From Pachyseris speciosa (Eukaryota; Cnidaria; Anthozoa; Scleractinia; Pachyseridae): a stretch of 64,000 bases of DNA. How positions within the stretch are numbered: the stretch's first letter is position 1; each line of letters begins with the position of its first letter. The stretch spans positions 192,501-256,500 of the forward strand of contig JAEMWC010000629.1 in assembly GCA_016490735.1 (NCBI GenBank), in the 5' to 3' direction. The notes beneath the pieces are model-generated. The model saw only the letters and a program-made list of their open reading frames with translations. It ran no database searches and was not told the DNA's origin. The position numbers and the translations under genes are program-made. Below are positions 1 through 11,265 of this stretch, piece after piece.

Positions 1-937
1 GCCCGTCTAAGAGTTGGCTGAAGAACCTGGGAAAATCTTGGATTTTTATTTAGAATTCCGTGCCCATCTTACATTTTACCCAATATTCACCTCGGGCTTC
101 CGATGACCCATTGGAGGGGTGGCTTGGCCCCACCGTGCAAAGGAAACTATGGAGCTTATGTTAATTAGGCCTCCTCAGTTATTGTTTTACAAGATGAAAT
201 TGTGAAAAAAGGAGAACATGATGACGGATACAATTACAATAGGTTACAAGCTGCAAATAAAGTTAATACTTAATCACATTATATCTAAACGTACTAATAG
301 TTATTACAAATAAACGCCTTAAGTGCTTTCTTAAAGGAGACAGGAGAGGACGAGTTGAAGATCTCAGAATTTAAGGAGTTGATACACTCTAAGTTTAGCA
401 TTCGACAATATAATCTAGTGCATCTTGACTTGTTGTACCGGTAAGTGCAGCTTTAATCTCATCTTAAGGCATAAACATCCTGCAATTAAGTTTTGTAGCC
501 CTCCAGTTAGTTTCCATGTACTTTTACTCAAGTACTGTCTCACTACTATTTTAAGAGCCGCTGCCAGTAAATATCGAACATCACCCAATAGTTCAAAAAA
601 TTCGACCTCCATTTTATTTCATTAAAAGAATCCCTATATAGAACTACTTTCAAAAATGGAGTTAGAAAGTTGCAGCAAACGTTATTTTTCAATAAATTGA
701 GCAATGTTTGATTTCACCGAGATGGAGGCTCAGTACCACCCCCAAATCAGCAAATTTTGCAAATGTTGAGCAGCCTCGCAAAGCAAGAAAAGCCCTGTTT
801 TAAATCTCGTAAAAGTATACTATATGTATATTCTATACTAGACAAAAATTGAGTACTTTGTCGAACCCACTTGAGCTCTCAATTGATATTTTGATCTTCG
901 GGTTGAATTGTGACGGAAAATCTGATGTCCTTGAGAG
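1..937. other. No gene recognised
   Basis: Only short unsupported reading frames are present on either strand. The sequence is AT-rich and presumably holds the unseen 5' end or upstream region of the transposase-type gene that becomes recognisable near position 940. Confidence 0.5.
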
Positions 938-1606
938 GTGGTTCTTGCAGCGGCTTGGGACAAAAGCTACTTTCCCCCGGTAGCCGTCTTGCTTCGAAAG
1001 AAAAGAACAAGGGAACAAAGAAAAGATGAGGAAGAGCAACATAAGAAACTCTATATTGCTGCACATGTTCATGCACGCTGGAAGAAGGTCAAATGTATGT
1101 GCCTTTATTCGACTGATACAGCCTTCGCACAACATCTTCTATCTCTGGAGATGCGACGAAGAGCGGGGTAGGTGTAATGCGCTATTTCTTGGATCTTCTT
1201 CTCGTGACATTCTTTCTTTTCGAACTTGATTCACTCATCTATATAAACCTATTTTTATATCACCAGGTTACTTGGGATATATGGAAAGACTGGAACGCAT
1301 GGAGTGCCATCGGCTCAAAGTCGTACGCGTTTTGCGATCGATTTAGGATCAGCTGTCGAAATGCAAGGTAGTTTTTGTCAATATTCACTTTATGTAATTT
1401 TCCGTTTCTATTTCTTTCGCTTTTTCCCAATATGTTTATTCCACAGGTGCTATTGCTTTCTAAGAATATTTATTGGAACATGCAGATGTAATATGGTATT
1501 GTTTCATTGTAGATCCTTTTGACCCTGGTCACACATCGACCCCCACCAAAGCTGGAAATAATGCTATTGCCCTTCAACAGAGCCCAATTGTTCCACAGAA
1601 CGCCAG
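938..1606 (+). CDS. N-terminal exons 1-3 of the transposase-type gene
   Basis: Exon 1 ends at 1167 (donor gtaggt) in the middle of a Gly codon. Exon 2 runs 1267-1367 (acceptor ccag, donor gtagtt) and exon 3 runs 1512-1606 (acceptor tgtag, donor gtattg). Codon phases match at both joins. Exon 1 encodes a charged Lys/Arg/Glu-rich helix followed by HVHARWKKVK, which resembles the N-terminal region of this transposase-type family. The true start codon is not visible: an in-frame TGA lies a few codons before 938, so an upstream exon or an acceptor near 938-950 is expected. The 1607-2413 stretch is intron with no other feature seen. Confidence 0.55.
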
Positions 1607-2576
1607 GTATTGTTATTTATTTAGAGCAAAAACATTTATTAGTATTGATGTTGTTTATGTTACACACTGCAGGTCAACAAGAGATGTGTACATGTATGTA
1701 TGTGACATGCAACATGGAATATACTTATTGCCGTGTTACTACAATTTATTATTTTATGAATGCTATCACTGGCTAGATATCTTACATCTCTTTTTTGGTA
1801 AGAATGTTCTTGGTCGTAATAATGATACACCTTGTAATAATATTTCACAGTTATGTGTTTACTACCCTTTGTGTGAAGTTACAAAAGGCATGAAAATAAT
1901 GAGTTACTTTTGCACCTATCAATGTCAAGCCTGAAGGGGGCAGAGGTCGGGCAACCCATGGGAATTTGACTGTTACGTATATCCCCAGGGTAGAGATTTG
2001 ATCAGATATCATGCATTTCATCTTTCCATTTCAAATAGCAGAAGAGAAGTAAACCATTTGTTAGTATTGATAATTTGACAATTATTTTTTGCTTGGGGTG
2101 GGGATTTTGGTAATTTTTGTTTTAGAAAATGTCAAAACCCCCACCCTATGCCAGACCCCTCCCCCCTCAAGCTTGACATTGATAGGTGCATAATATCAAC
2201 AAAACACTTTATGCTTTCTTGTGACTTGTGTATCGTGAATTTCATATGCTACAGTGTACCTGGTACTTTTTCAGTGTTCTTCGATAGAAAGACATTTGCT
2301 TGGGTAATAAAAGGAAACATGTGCCGGTTTTAAAAAAAAGCGTCTGGCCTTGCATTTTATGTCAGAGACACTGTTGACAGTGTACAATTACACTGTTAAT
2401 GGTTCTGTTTTAGTTTCAATGCTGATGTTGACATCACTGGAAGTGAAATGGACTCTACAACTGTGGGAGATTCCAGTTTTATTGTGAGGAATGGAGAGGT
2501 GACCATTTTTGACCATGAATCATCATTGTTCAACCTTCTTCTGCTGCCGCAGAGAGAGAAGAGCAGCGGATGTCAA

Positions 2577-3099
2577 GATGGCGAACGGTCACGTTTTTCC
2601 AACCTCTGTGATATTGGCCTTCTTTATCCTATTTTGTCCTATTGATGCGTCTAATAAGGGCCCAAACCGATATCTGATAAATTCCTTAATACAACGAGAT
2701 GATGTTTCTGACTGCTACTTTCCACGCGGCCTCATAAACAGCTCCTGTTCTCCTACATTACCTACGGCTGGCGGCCATATTGGTCTATCATCAAGGAGCT
2801 TTTTTAGTTCGAGAATTGCCAGATACTCGTGTTCTTCGTCGACAGCTACCTTCCAACTTTTGAGGACATCGTTCGTCCAGAAAACGCTACTCTGCGGTGA
2901 TATCGAGCTCAATCCTGGCCCCACGTGTAATCAAGAAGACCAGCTACTCTATCTACTATCTCCTCTTAGGAATAACAGGAAGTGCTCAATTACAGTTGGT
3001 CATTCAAACGTCCGTGGTCTTCACTGCAACCTGAACCAAATTAGGTTTCTTCTCAAGTATTCAAAATTAGATGTCTTTGCATTACAGAAACCCATCTAA
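2577..3099 (+). pseudogene. LINE-A N-terminal segment with 2A motif and start of endonuclease
   Basis: From the ATG at 2577 the protein starts with a hydrophobic segment (VILAFFILFCPIDA). A Ser-rich stretch follows, then LLCGDIELNPGP near residue 115, matching the 2A consensus D-[VI]-E-x-N-P-G-P. The AP-endonuclease-like domain begins about 20 residues later. In other elements 2A makes the ribosome skip a peptide bond between the G and the final P, releasing the upstream part; that is known for the motif, not shown here. The frame ends at 3099 through a frameshift; the next frame continues the endonuclease. Confidence 0.75.
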
Positions 3100-3875
3100 A
3101 TGAATCTGTTGACAACTCTGAACTCTTCATCGATGGCTACTGTCTTTGGAGGCTCGATAGAAGAGACAAGAAAGGTGGTGGTGTCGCCTTCTATGTTAAA
3201 AAGGATATTGACTGTGAAATAATTCCTAAATATGAGCGAGAAGACATCGAAGCTCTCTGGCTGGAAGTAAAAGCCCGTTCGCAACGGCTTCTCGTTGGCT
3301 GCGTTTATAGACCTCCTGGCTACGACGGCTTCTTTGGTCATTTTAACTCGACCCTTGAACGTATATGGAGAACACGTAAGAATGTTCTCATTACTGGTGA
3401 GTTCAATGCGAACCTGCTCTTAAACTCAGACATCCATGGAAAAAAGATCCGTCAGATCATGAACTATTACAGTTACAAGAACCTGATAAAGAAACCAACT
3501 CGCACAACTGAAACTACAAATACTTTGTTGGACTTGATTCTTGTTAGTGATTCTTCTAAAGTCAGAGACGCTGGTGTGTTAGATTTTGCTATTGCTGACC
3601 ACAAGTTTATTTATGCTGTTTTCAATTTAACTTCAAGGAAGCAGAAACCACTACTTGTAAAATCTCAAAGCTTCAAAAATACAAACTTGGATCAACTTAA
3701 AAAAGATATTGAAGACTTTCCTTGGTAAATCTGCTCTACTTTTGAGGATATCAATGACACAACCTGGGCTTGGGACCATTCATTTAAAAACATAGTTAAT
3801 TCTCATGTTCCCCTGCTTGAAGTCAAGATTAAACAAGACTCCTTACCTTGGGTAAATAGAGATATCAGGAGGGAA

Positions 3876-5371
3876 ATGAATACAAGATTCAAGCTACTGA
3901 AGTCTTTTAAAGGTCCCCAAAGCTCAAGCCATTTATGGAATAAATACAAAGAATCAAGAAATAAAGTGACTTACCTCCTAAGAAAGGCTGAAACTGAGTA
4001 TTGGAGAGAGAAATTCTGTGAATCCAGAAACTCAAAAGAATTTTGGAAAACAGTGAAGGACTGTACAAATATACATAAAACAAAGAAATCTTCTATCATC
4101 AGGACTCTTAAAAATAACAATACTGAAATATCAGATGACATTGATAAAGCTAATTTTATCAATTCTTATTTTACATCTATTGGTGAAAATCTGTCACAGA
4201 AGCACTCTACTCCTGATGACTTTGATATACTGAATCACATCTATAGCATTTCTCCTACTACATATTCTACAGAAATAAGTATCACTCAAATCGCTAAAGA
4301 CCTCGAAAAGGTGAAAGCCAAGAAGGCCCCTGGACCAGATGGGATCTCATCAAAAGTTTTATCCTTGATCAAATCTTCTGCTGCTGATGGCCTATTCACT
4401 GTTTTTCACAAAAGCTCAAGTTTGAAAAAATTTCCTGATATATGGAAACAAGCTAAAATTACTCCAGTCTACAAGAAAGGCTCCTTTTCTGATGTTTCGA
4501 ATTACAGACCAATTTCTTTACTCAGCATTCCTGGTAAGCTCCTGGAGAATCAAATCTGCTCTATTATTGATAGTCACTTGCAAGCTTGCAATCTACTAAG
4601 TGAACATCAGTGGGGCTTTAGAAAAGGTCACTCTACTGAAGACTTACTTCTTACTATGACAGAAAAATGTTGGCTTTGTGAAGTTGGCGTTGGCTTTGTG
4701 AAGCTCGTCAACTCTACAAGCTGTCTGGGTGTTACAATTGATAATAAACTCTCGTGGCACTCCCAAGTAGACACTGTTAAAGCTTCTTTTTCCAAAATTT
4801 TGGTGCGCTGAGGAGAATGTCATACTTACCTAAGTCAACTTTGGAAGAAATATATTTTAAAACAATTATACCAAGCATAACTTATGGAATATCGGTATGG
4901 GGAAATTGTTCCCAATCATTACTTAATAGTTTAGATCATATTCATGCTCGTGCATGTCGTATAATTAATCGTCTTCCCTCTTCACAAGAAAGCAGCTCAT
5001 GTTTGCTTCAGTGTAACTGGCTCCCTATTAGTTATTTGTATAAAAGGCGTATATTACTTAAGATGCATCAAATTTTTGCAGGGGCTGCTCCCAGCCAAAT
5101 TTTAGAAATGTTTTCATTATCATCCAGATCACAAAGATTTTGTAATCAATTTAATATTATTAGGGTACAGTCTGAACTTGGTAGAAGTTCCCTTCAATAT
5201 AGAGGCCCAAATATATGGAACTTTATAAATAAAAAAGCTAAACCATGTAATGTTAGCAAAGAAGGGTTTAAAGCAATAATTAGGAAGCACTCAAAAGATA
5301 TTCTTAATTTTTCTTTCCATAAGGAAGCCATTGTAATCTCAAACAAGAATGATGACTTTATTTACTATTAA
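3876..5371 (+). pseudogene. LINE-A reverse transcriptase remnant
   Basis: Residues 1-250 cover the connector and the finger region of the RT (KKAPGPDGIS, NYRPISLLSIPGKLLE, GFRKGHSTED). After that an in-frame deletion removes the palm with its catalytic aspartates, and the sequence resumes with thumb motifs. A small frameshift near 4805 moves the C-terminal 180 residues to the frame 4817-5371. The deletion joint contains the 14-bp direct repeat TTGGCTTTGTGAAG (4671 and 4689), suggesting slippage or microhomology repair. Confidence 0.8.
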
Positions 5372-6082
5372 TATTAGGATTCATCAAGTTCCTTATTTAA
5401 GTTTATTTATTATTATTATTATTTATTATCTATTAATTATTTATTTTAATTAATACCTATGGCAGCCTCCTTGTAATTAAGCTTTGGAGTGATTGTAATT
5501 ATCATTGCTTTAGTTTATAACTTATTTTACATATCTTAGATAGTTTCATAGCAGGTCCACATCAGCTCATAGCTGCCGATGCAACTATTACTCTGGTAAT
5601 TTTTGTAATCTTAACCTGCTTTAAAAAAAAATCTGACTGTGATGATGACTCAAGTGAAGATGACTCAAGTGATGACATCTCTAATGCATCAATGTTAGTA
5701 GCCAGGATATTTTCTGATCAGTTTCTTTGCAGTTCTGTTTGTGACTATGCAACTTTAGTATTTAGTTGTTGTCCATTGTTGAACTTAGAGTATGTTTTTA
5801 TCTGCAAAGCCCTTTGGCTTGAATTTGTGTAATATTTTTATACCTCATTGTTATCTCCCTTAGCACTTTAAATTCTCTAGGTGATGCTCTCAAGGAACTA
5901 GATGAGGACCTGGATACAGATGACTCATTGACAGACAGTGAAGAAGATGAGATGTATTGTAGGTCAGTAGATTGGTACAGCACTTGATTATAGTAACACT
6001 CTAATATTTAATTACAGATAGTACGTTTTTTCATGAACAATTTTGCAAGTTATATATGTTGATAGTCTTTTATTTTTCTTAG

Positions 6083-6933
6083 GGAAGAAGAACCAGAGGA
6101 TGAGATAAATGATTTGTGTTCTCCAGTAAGCACTCAGAGAATCCAGCCAGAATCACCAGCCACAGCAGCAGTTGTCTCCAACACAGTTGAAAAGACATCA
6201 TCTGTGTCTACACCAACGGTTGTGTCTGATTTCCCTTCATCTTCAGAAACTGACAGCAGCTTAACACCACTTCAACCAGTTCCCTGTGTTAAAACAGCTT
6301 TGCGTGCAAGTAAATTGAACCGATTGGAAGATCAGAACCAACTGAAAAAGGAAGTCACCCTCGTCACAGGAACAAAGGTTATTTGCTCCCTTGATCTCCT
6401 TCTGCAATTGTTCGTGGAAAAGTGTCGCCATCCAGGATGTCAGTTGGGAACCACAGTTCAGCATACTCTGTGTGGCACCGGTGTATTGATCAAATGGAAA
6501 TGTTCAGCTGGCCATGCAGGGAAATTCTGGAGTTCCCATAAGGTTAACGGAATCCTTGCCAACAACCTCCAAGCATGTGCTGCAATCCTACTGTCAGGCA
6601 ATAATTTTGCTCAAGTTGAAAGGTTTGCCAAATTCCTGGGTTTGGCCTTTGCTTCCAGTTCCACATTTTGTCGTGCTCAAAGAGTTTACTGCATTCCTGC
6701 AATCAATGAATGGTGGACTTGGCAGCAAGGCATAATAAACCAGGAATTGCAAGGCCATGATGTGGTTGTCATGGGTGATGGCCAATGTGATTCTCCTGGT
6801 TTTACAGCCAAAAACCTCTGCTATTTCCTCATGGAAATGACCACTGGCTACATCATCGATTTGGAGGTTCTTGACAAGAGAGAGGTGGAGCTAAAGTCAG
6901 TCAACATGGAGAAAAAAGCACTTGAAAACATAT
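6083..6933 (+). CDS. Catalytic exon of the transposase-type gene (part 1)
   Basis: The exon opens after a strong acceptor (tttttcttag) and encodes an acidic/Ser/Thr-rich linker. Next come two Cys/His clusters (CRHPGCQLG; KWKCSAGHAGKFW), then LLSGNNFAQVERFAKFLG and VVVMGDGQCDSPGF, the probable first catalytic Asp region. The frame runs into LINE-B at 6933 and resumes at 11266 after the duplicated 12 bp TTGAAAACATAT. Skipping the LINE and one copy of the duplication leaves an open frame. The 283-residue open frame read from 6114 ends inside the LINE tail, so its last dozen residues are not native. Confidence 0.7.
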
Positions 6934-9900
6934 ATTTTTTTTTTAATAAAAATAGCTTGTACTGATTTTTATTTTTTTTATTTATTTTTTTTTATTTTAA
7001 TAACATTTCTACCACAGTTAACACAAACTAACGGTGCTTATGGAACAATACTGCACTACTTGCATTACACTATTTACAGAATGGTAACAATTATCATTAT
7101 GACATGTTTTAAAACGTAAATAAAATTAACAGCTACAAACAAGACTACAGCTGGCTTAAAGAAAAGAGTTACAATGAACGAGCGTGGAAAGAAAAGGACG
7201 AAGCGAAGTGACATTTATAGTAGTTTATAGTAAGTTTTCCCCAGATATTTAAGAATTTATGTAGCTTTCTTTGGGCAATATAACTTTGCTTTAAGACATC
7301 GAGTTTATCTTGGAGGCGGAGAAGAAAGCCTTCAAAACATAAGTTGCCATCACATGAACTTGTCGCAAAGATATGGAATTTTGCAATAAGAAGAGTGACA
7401 TTAAGTGCCTGTTTATTTTTGATATTATTATGCCAACCGTATAGGATGTTAGATTCATTCAAATTGACCACCTGTTTGAATTTCTGGTACCACCAGCTGG
7501 TAAATCTATCCCAGAAAGCATTAGATACAGTACAGTGGTACAGTAGGTGGTTTATTGTTTGCTTTTCGGTAGCGCATAGGGAGCAAATGTCGCTATCAGT
7601 AATGCCAGCTCGAAAAAGGCTGGATTTGGTAGGTAAGATGTGGTGTATTATTTTATACTGGAAAGCAATTAATTTCGAGTCTTTGGTTATTAGGAAAGGC
7701 AATGTGTACACCTTGTGGATGCTTTCTTTGGAGAAACCGTAATTTAGAATTCTGTTCTCTGATGTTGGTGGACTTACGTTGTTGGCTAAAAGTGTAGAGT
7801 AGGCGACACGGGTCAACGGAAGGTCTTCAAGAGGCGGTTTTAGGTGCGAGTTGTTTTGATTTAATATATTTTTCCATTCTGTAGGAATGGCAGCGACGAG
7901 ACCATAGTACAGTGTAAAGGGAATACTGATGTTCACTTTGCGAATGAACTCGTCCAGTGAGAAGAAGGTGTTGTCTTCTTTTAAAAATTGTTTAATACGT
8001 ATAATCTTAGCCTCAAATAAGGGTTTGAAAAAAACTGGCCGGTCTCCGATCAGGATGCGACTATTATTCCAGATGATTTTGTTGTGAATGCATTGGTCCT
8101 CCGAGAATTTGTCAGCATTGTATTCTTGCCAATACTTAAGTAGCGTGTGGTAAAAAGGTGGAAGGTTGTCAAGGTTGAAATGCTTGATATCGTATTGACA
8201 TTTGGTTAGAAAGGATAAACCTCCATATTTGGCAGCGGTGAACTCTGGTATTATTTTCCATGCTGGTTGAACGTTTTCGGTGATTCTCTTGATCCAAGCA
8301 ATTTTCAGCGCCTTATTCATGATTTCAAAATCCATCATTCTCAACCCTCCTTGACTTATGTCACTTATTATGGTCTTTCTTTTTATTTTGGCTGGTTTTC
8401 CTTCCCATATAAAATCGAAAGATAGTTTGTTTATTTCTTTGACGTAACAATCGGGGATCTCGAGCACAGAGGTGTTATAAATTAGCTTCGACAAACCTAG
8501 GGTTTTCATTATTTTTATTCTGCCATGGAGGGTAAGCTTCCTTCTTTTCCAATTCTTAAGCGTATTTTTCAATTTGATAATTTTCTCTCCAAAATTCAGC
8601 TTATTTGCAGCGTCGGAGTTGTACGAAAGGAAGATGCCGAGAGCTTGAATCGGTTCTTGAGGCCATTTGAAATTATATGGGGTATCAGTTTTGTTTCTCC
8701 AAGCTCCAAGCCACATCGCCTCTGTTTTACTTGTGTTTACTTCTAGACCCGAGGTGTGTTTAAATTCACTTAGAAGCTTCAAAAGGTTAATAACAGATTG
8801 ATGGTCGTTAACGAATACTGTAGTATCATCAGCGAATTGGGTGACTTTTATTTCCTTTCCGCCAACGGTGATGCCTTTTATGTCATTGTTGCTTTTCAAA
8901 GCCCTTGCGAGAAGCTCAATACCAATTACAAAAAGAAGGCCCGATAAGGGGCATCCTTGCCTGACGCCTCGGTGCAATTGAAAAAAAGGTGACGCGTGAC
9001 CATTGTTTAGGACACAGCTAGATACATTGTGGTAGATGACTTCTATCCATCTTTGAATATCTAGACCAAAATTGAACAGTCGAAGCGTGGATAATAGATA
9101 GTTCCATTTTATTGTATCAAAAGCTTTTCGGAAATCCAAAAAAATTGCAATTCCAGGCATATTTAAGCGCTTAGTGAGAAACATGACATCTTGGATTAAT
9201 CTGATGTTTTCGCCTATATAGCGGCCTTTTACATATCCGGTTTGATCAGGATTGATGATTTTGGGCAAGGTTTTTTCTATTCTTTTGGCAATGACTTTGG
9301 TAAGTATTTTATAGTCTACATTCAATAACGAGATCGGGCGTAGATTTTCAAGTATGGATTTGTCTTTGTTCTTTTTGGGAATGAGAGAGATTACCCCGCG
9401 CCGTTGACTAATCGACAGAGAGCCAGACTGAAACGCGAAGTGGAAACTAGCTAACATTTCGGTTCGCAGCTCAGGCCAGAAAAATTGGTAAAATTCAGCT
9501 GGGAAACCGTCTGTACCTGGTGTTTTGCATTTTTTGAAGTCTTTTAACGCGCTTAGACATTCGGCATCTGTAATTGGCCCGTCACATAGTTTTTGATCTT
9601 CGGGTGATAAAGGTGTTACTAATTCGGCTTTCAGGAAGTTATTACCCGGAGGGATGTCTTCATCACTTTCTTTCGATTGATAGATTGACTCGTAGAACTT
9701 TTTTTGCTTGTCTAGGATGGCTAGTTGATCATAAATGTATGTGTCATCGTTTATTTTCAGCTTGTTAATGGCTTTTTTGGTTTGGGTACGGTTTTCTAGG
9801 CCGAAAAAATATCTTGTGTTACATTCACCTTCTTCATACCATCTTACCTTGCTCCTGAGGATCGCGCCTTTTACTTTGAAGTGCATGATTTTTTGCAAAC

Positions 9901-11265
9901 GTAATTTTGCTGCAAGTAGTTCGTTTTGGGCATGGTTATTGTTAGGATTTCTTTCTAGACTTAGCAGAAGTTCATTTATTTTCTTTTGGAGTGTCAGTTC
10001 TTCGTTTTTACGTCTTTTTGCTTTCGTTTTGGAATATTTTACAGTGAAACCCCTAATCTCCATTTTTATGAGATCCCATTTCAAACCTTTATCTTCAACG
10101 TTATTATATTTGGCCTTGAACAAATCAATGTTTTTGCGTAGAGCGTTAACATAATTGTCATCTTTAAGTAGAGCGCTATTAAATTTCCAAAACCCTGGGC
10201 CTCGGCGTTGTTTATTAAATCTGGCCTGCAAGTGTAACGAAATTGCAGAATGATCCGTTTCGGGCGCATGGAAAATTTTACACGTCGCATCTACATTTGT
10301 GAGCTCTTTCGAGATTAGAAAGAAGTCTAATCTGCACTGTATCTTGTGAGACTTATTTCTCCAAGTGTACGATTCGAGGAGAGGGTTTAAGTGACGCCAG
10401 ATATCGACTAAGTTGTAAGATGTACACAACTCTTCAATTTCCTTAATTACTGACGCTTTCTGGGCGACCGCGTTTCCACCTTTTTTGTCTTTGTCCGACA
10501 AAGCGCAATTAAAGTCACCTCCGATAACGATATTTTCCTGAGAAAAGTCTTGCAGCTGATGGTGTAGGGATCTAAAAAATTTGGATTGTTGGTTTAGGTC
10601 ATTTGGTGCATAGATGTTGACTAAAATTAAACGTGCATCTTCGACTGATACGACCAGAATGATATATCTTCCGTTTTTGTCAGAAATACACTTTTCTATT
10701 TTACAATCAAGTTTAGGGTTTATAAGTATCATCACTCCCTTGCTGTTTGATGTACCATGGCTGAAAAAAGCTTTGCCGCCCCATTCAGCGGACCAAGTGT
10801 CTACGGTAAGTTTAGTGCTGTGGGTTTCCTGAAGAAATGTAAATTGAGCGTTTTGGTTGTGGATCCATCGAAAAATTGAACGGCGCTTAATCGACTTGTT
10901 GAGACCTCTTATGTTAATTGAGAGGCACTTAATGTCCAGATTTTCAATAGTGTCCATTGATGGTGTGAGTAAATTGACTTAAGATATGCGTGATTAAGGC
11001 AACTTGAGGTGAGATACAGTTTTGACAGCTTCCTTTTCTCCTTTGGGACTGGTGAAATTTGCATTTGTTGGGGTTTATAGCATAATTGAAAATAGTGAAA
11101 TTTAATGGAAATAAACAGACACTGCATGTAGCTAGAAACACTACAACACTCAAATACACCGGGAGTGAAATGCTAAAAAACATACAACAATTTAAACAAG
11201 ACCTCTGTAATGATCTTGAAAACGCACTAGTTGCGTTTCGGTCTGGGAACAGCATCTTTAGTTGG
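6934..11265 (-). mobile_element. LINE-B: L1/Tx1-like retrotransposon, 5'-truncated
   Basis: The element runs right to left. Its A-rich 3' tail appears as T-runs at about 6935-7005 and its 5' end abuts 11265. It is flanked by a perfect 12-bp target duplication TTGAAAACATAT (6922-6933 and 11266-11277), and both flanks belong to the same coding exon. It contains an intact ORF2 but no ORF1, with only about 300 bp between the ORF2 start and the 5' end, so it is probably 5'-truncated. The clean duplication and the open ORF2 suggest a recent insertion. Confidence 0.9.
7169..10957 (-). CDS. LINE-B ORF2: endonuclease-reverse transcriptase (1262 aa)
   Basis: Residues about 10-230 form the AP-like endonuclease (SINIRGLN, FLQETHS, GGDFNCALS, DHSAISLHL). 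A charged linker follows, and residues about 470-760 hold the reverse transcriptase: KKCKTPGTDGFPAEF, LRPISLLNVDYKILTK, FLDFRKAFDTI, GVRQGCPLSGLLF and the catalytic FADD. The C-terminus has a Cys-rich knuckle (CSLCATEKQTINHLLYHC). Length and order fit L1/Tx1-clade ORF2 proteins, which nick target DNA and copy their own RNA into it. No stop or frameshift interrupts it, so the protein could be functional, although the missing ORF1 would limit the element. Confidence 0.9.
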   Translation of the reverse strand: MDTIENLDIKCLSINIRGLNKSIKRRSIFRWIHNQNAQFTFLQETHSTKLTVDTWSAEWGGKAFFSHGTSNSKGVMILINPKLDCKIEKCISDKNGRYIILVVSVEDARLILVNIYAPNDLNQQSKFFRSLHHQLQDFSQENIVIGGDFNCALSDKDKKGGNAVAQKASVIKEIEELCTSYNLVDIWRHLNPLLESYTWRNKSHKIQCRLDFFLISKELTNVDATCKIFHAPETDHSAISLHLQARFNKQRRGPGFWKFNSALLKDDNYVNALRKNIDLFKAKYNNVEDKGLKWDLIKMEIRGFTVKYSKTKAKRRKNEELTLQKKINELLLSLERNPNNNHAQNELLAAKLRLQKIMHFKVKGAILRSKVRWYEEGECNTRYFFGLENRTQTKKAINKLKINDDTYIYDQLAILDKQKKFYESIYQSKESDEDIPPGNNFLKAELVTPLSPEDQKLCDGPITDAECLSALKDFKKCKTPGTDGFPAEFYQFFWPELRTEMLASFHFAFQSGSLSISQRRGVISLIPKKNKDKSILENLRPISLLNVDYKILTKVIAKRIEKTLPKIINPDQTGYVKGRYIGENIRLIQDVMFLTKRLNMPGIAIFLDFRKAFDTIKWNYLLSTLRLFNFGLDIQRWIEVIYHNVSSCVLNNGHASPFFQLHRGVRQGCPLSGLLFVIGIELLARALKSNNDIKGITVGGKEIKVTQFADDTTVFVNDHQSVINLLKLLSEFKHTSGLEVNTSKTEAMWLGAWRNKTDTPYNFKWPQEPIQALGIFLSYNSDAANKLNFGEKIIKLKNTLKNWKRRKLTLHGRIKIMKTLGLSKLIYNTSVLEIPDCYVKEINKLSFDFIWEGKPAKIKRKTIISDISQGGLRMMDFEIMNKALKIAWIKRITENVQPAWKIIPEFTAAKYGGLSFLTKCQYDIKHFNLDNLPPFYHTLLKYWQEYNADKFSEDQCIHNKIIWNNSRILIGDRPVFFKPLFEAKIIRIKQFLKEDNTFFSLDEFIRKVNISIPFTLYYGLVAAIPTEWKNILNQNNSHLKPPLEDLPLTRVAYSTLLANNVSPPTSENRILNYGFSKESIHKVYTLPFLITKDSKLIAFQYKIIHHILPTKSSLFRAGITDSDICSLCATEKQTINHLLYHCTVSNAFWDRFTSWWYQKFKQVVNLNESNILYGWHNNIKNKQALNVTLLIAKFHIFATSSCDGNLCFEGFLLRLQDKLDVLKQSYIAQRKLHKFLNIWGKLTINYYKCHFASSFSFHARSL

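Larger units (their letters stand above)
2550..5631 (+). mobile_element. LINE-A: CR1-group non-LTR retrotransposon, internally deleted
   Basis: The reading frame from about 2577 starts with a hydrophobic, signal-like stretch. It is followed near 2893-2921 by a 2A-type motif (GDIELNPGP), then the start of an endonuclease domain (VGHSNVRGL). The endonuclease is frameshifted near 3095 and stopped at 3726. The RT part (3876-4640) shows KAPGPDGI, NYRPISLLS and GFRKGHSTEDLL, then jumps at about 4640-4710 straight to a thumb-region sequence (LGVTIDNKLSW), so the FADD catalytic centre is missing. C-terminal sequence follows in a shifted frame to 5371. The 3' tail is TTA-rich and ends with an A-run near 5622-5631. 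It lies in the acidic region of the transposase-type gene. No target duplication is evident, as is usual for CR1. It cannot move by itself. Confidence 0.85.

Noticed and set aside
9574..10154. Plus-strand frames of 64 and 139 residues
   Set aside because: Shadows of the LINE-B ORF2 on the other strand.
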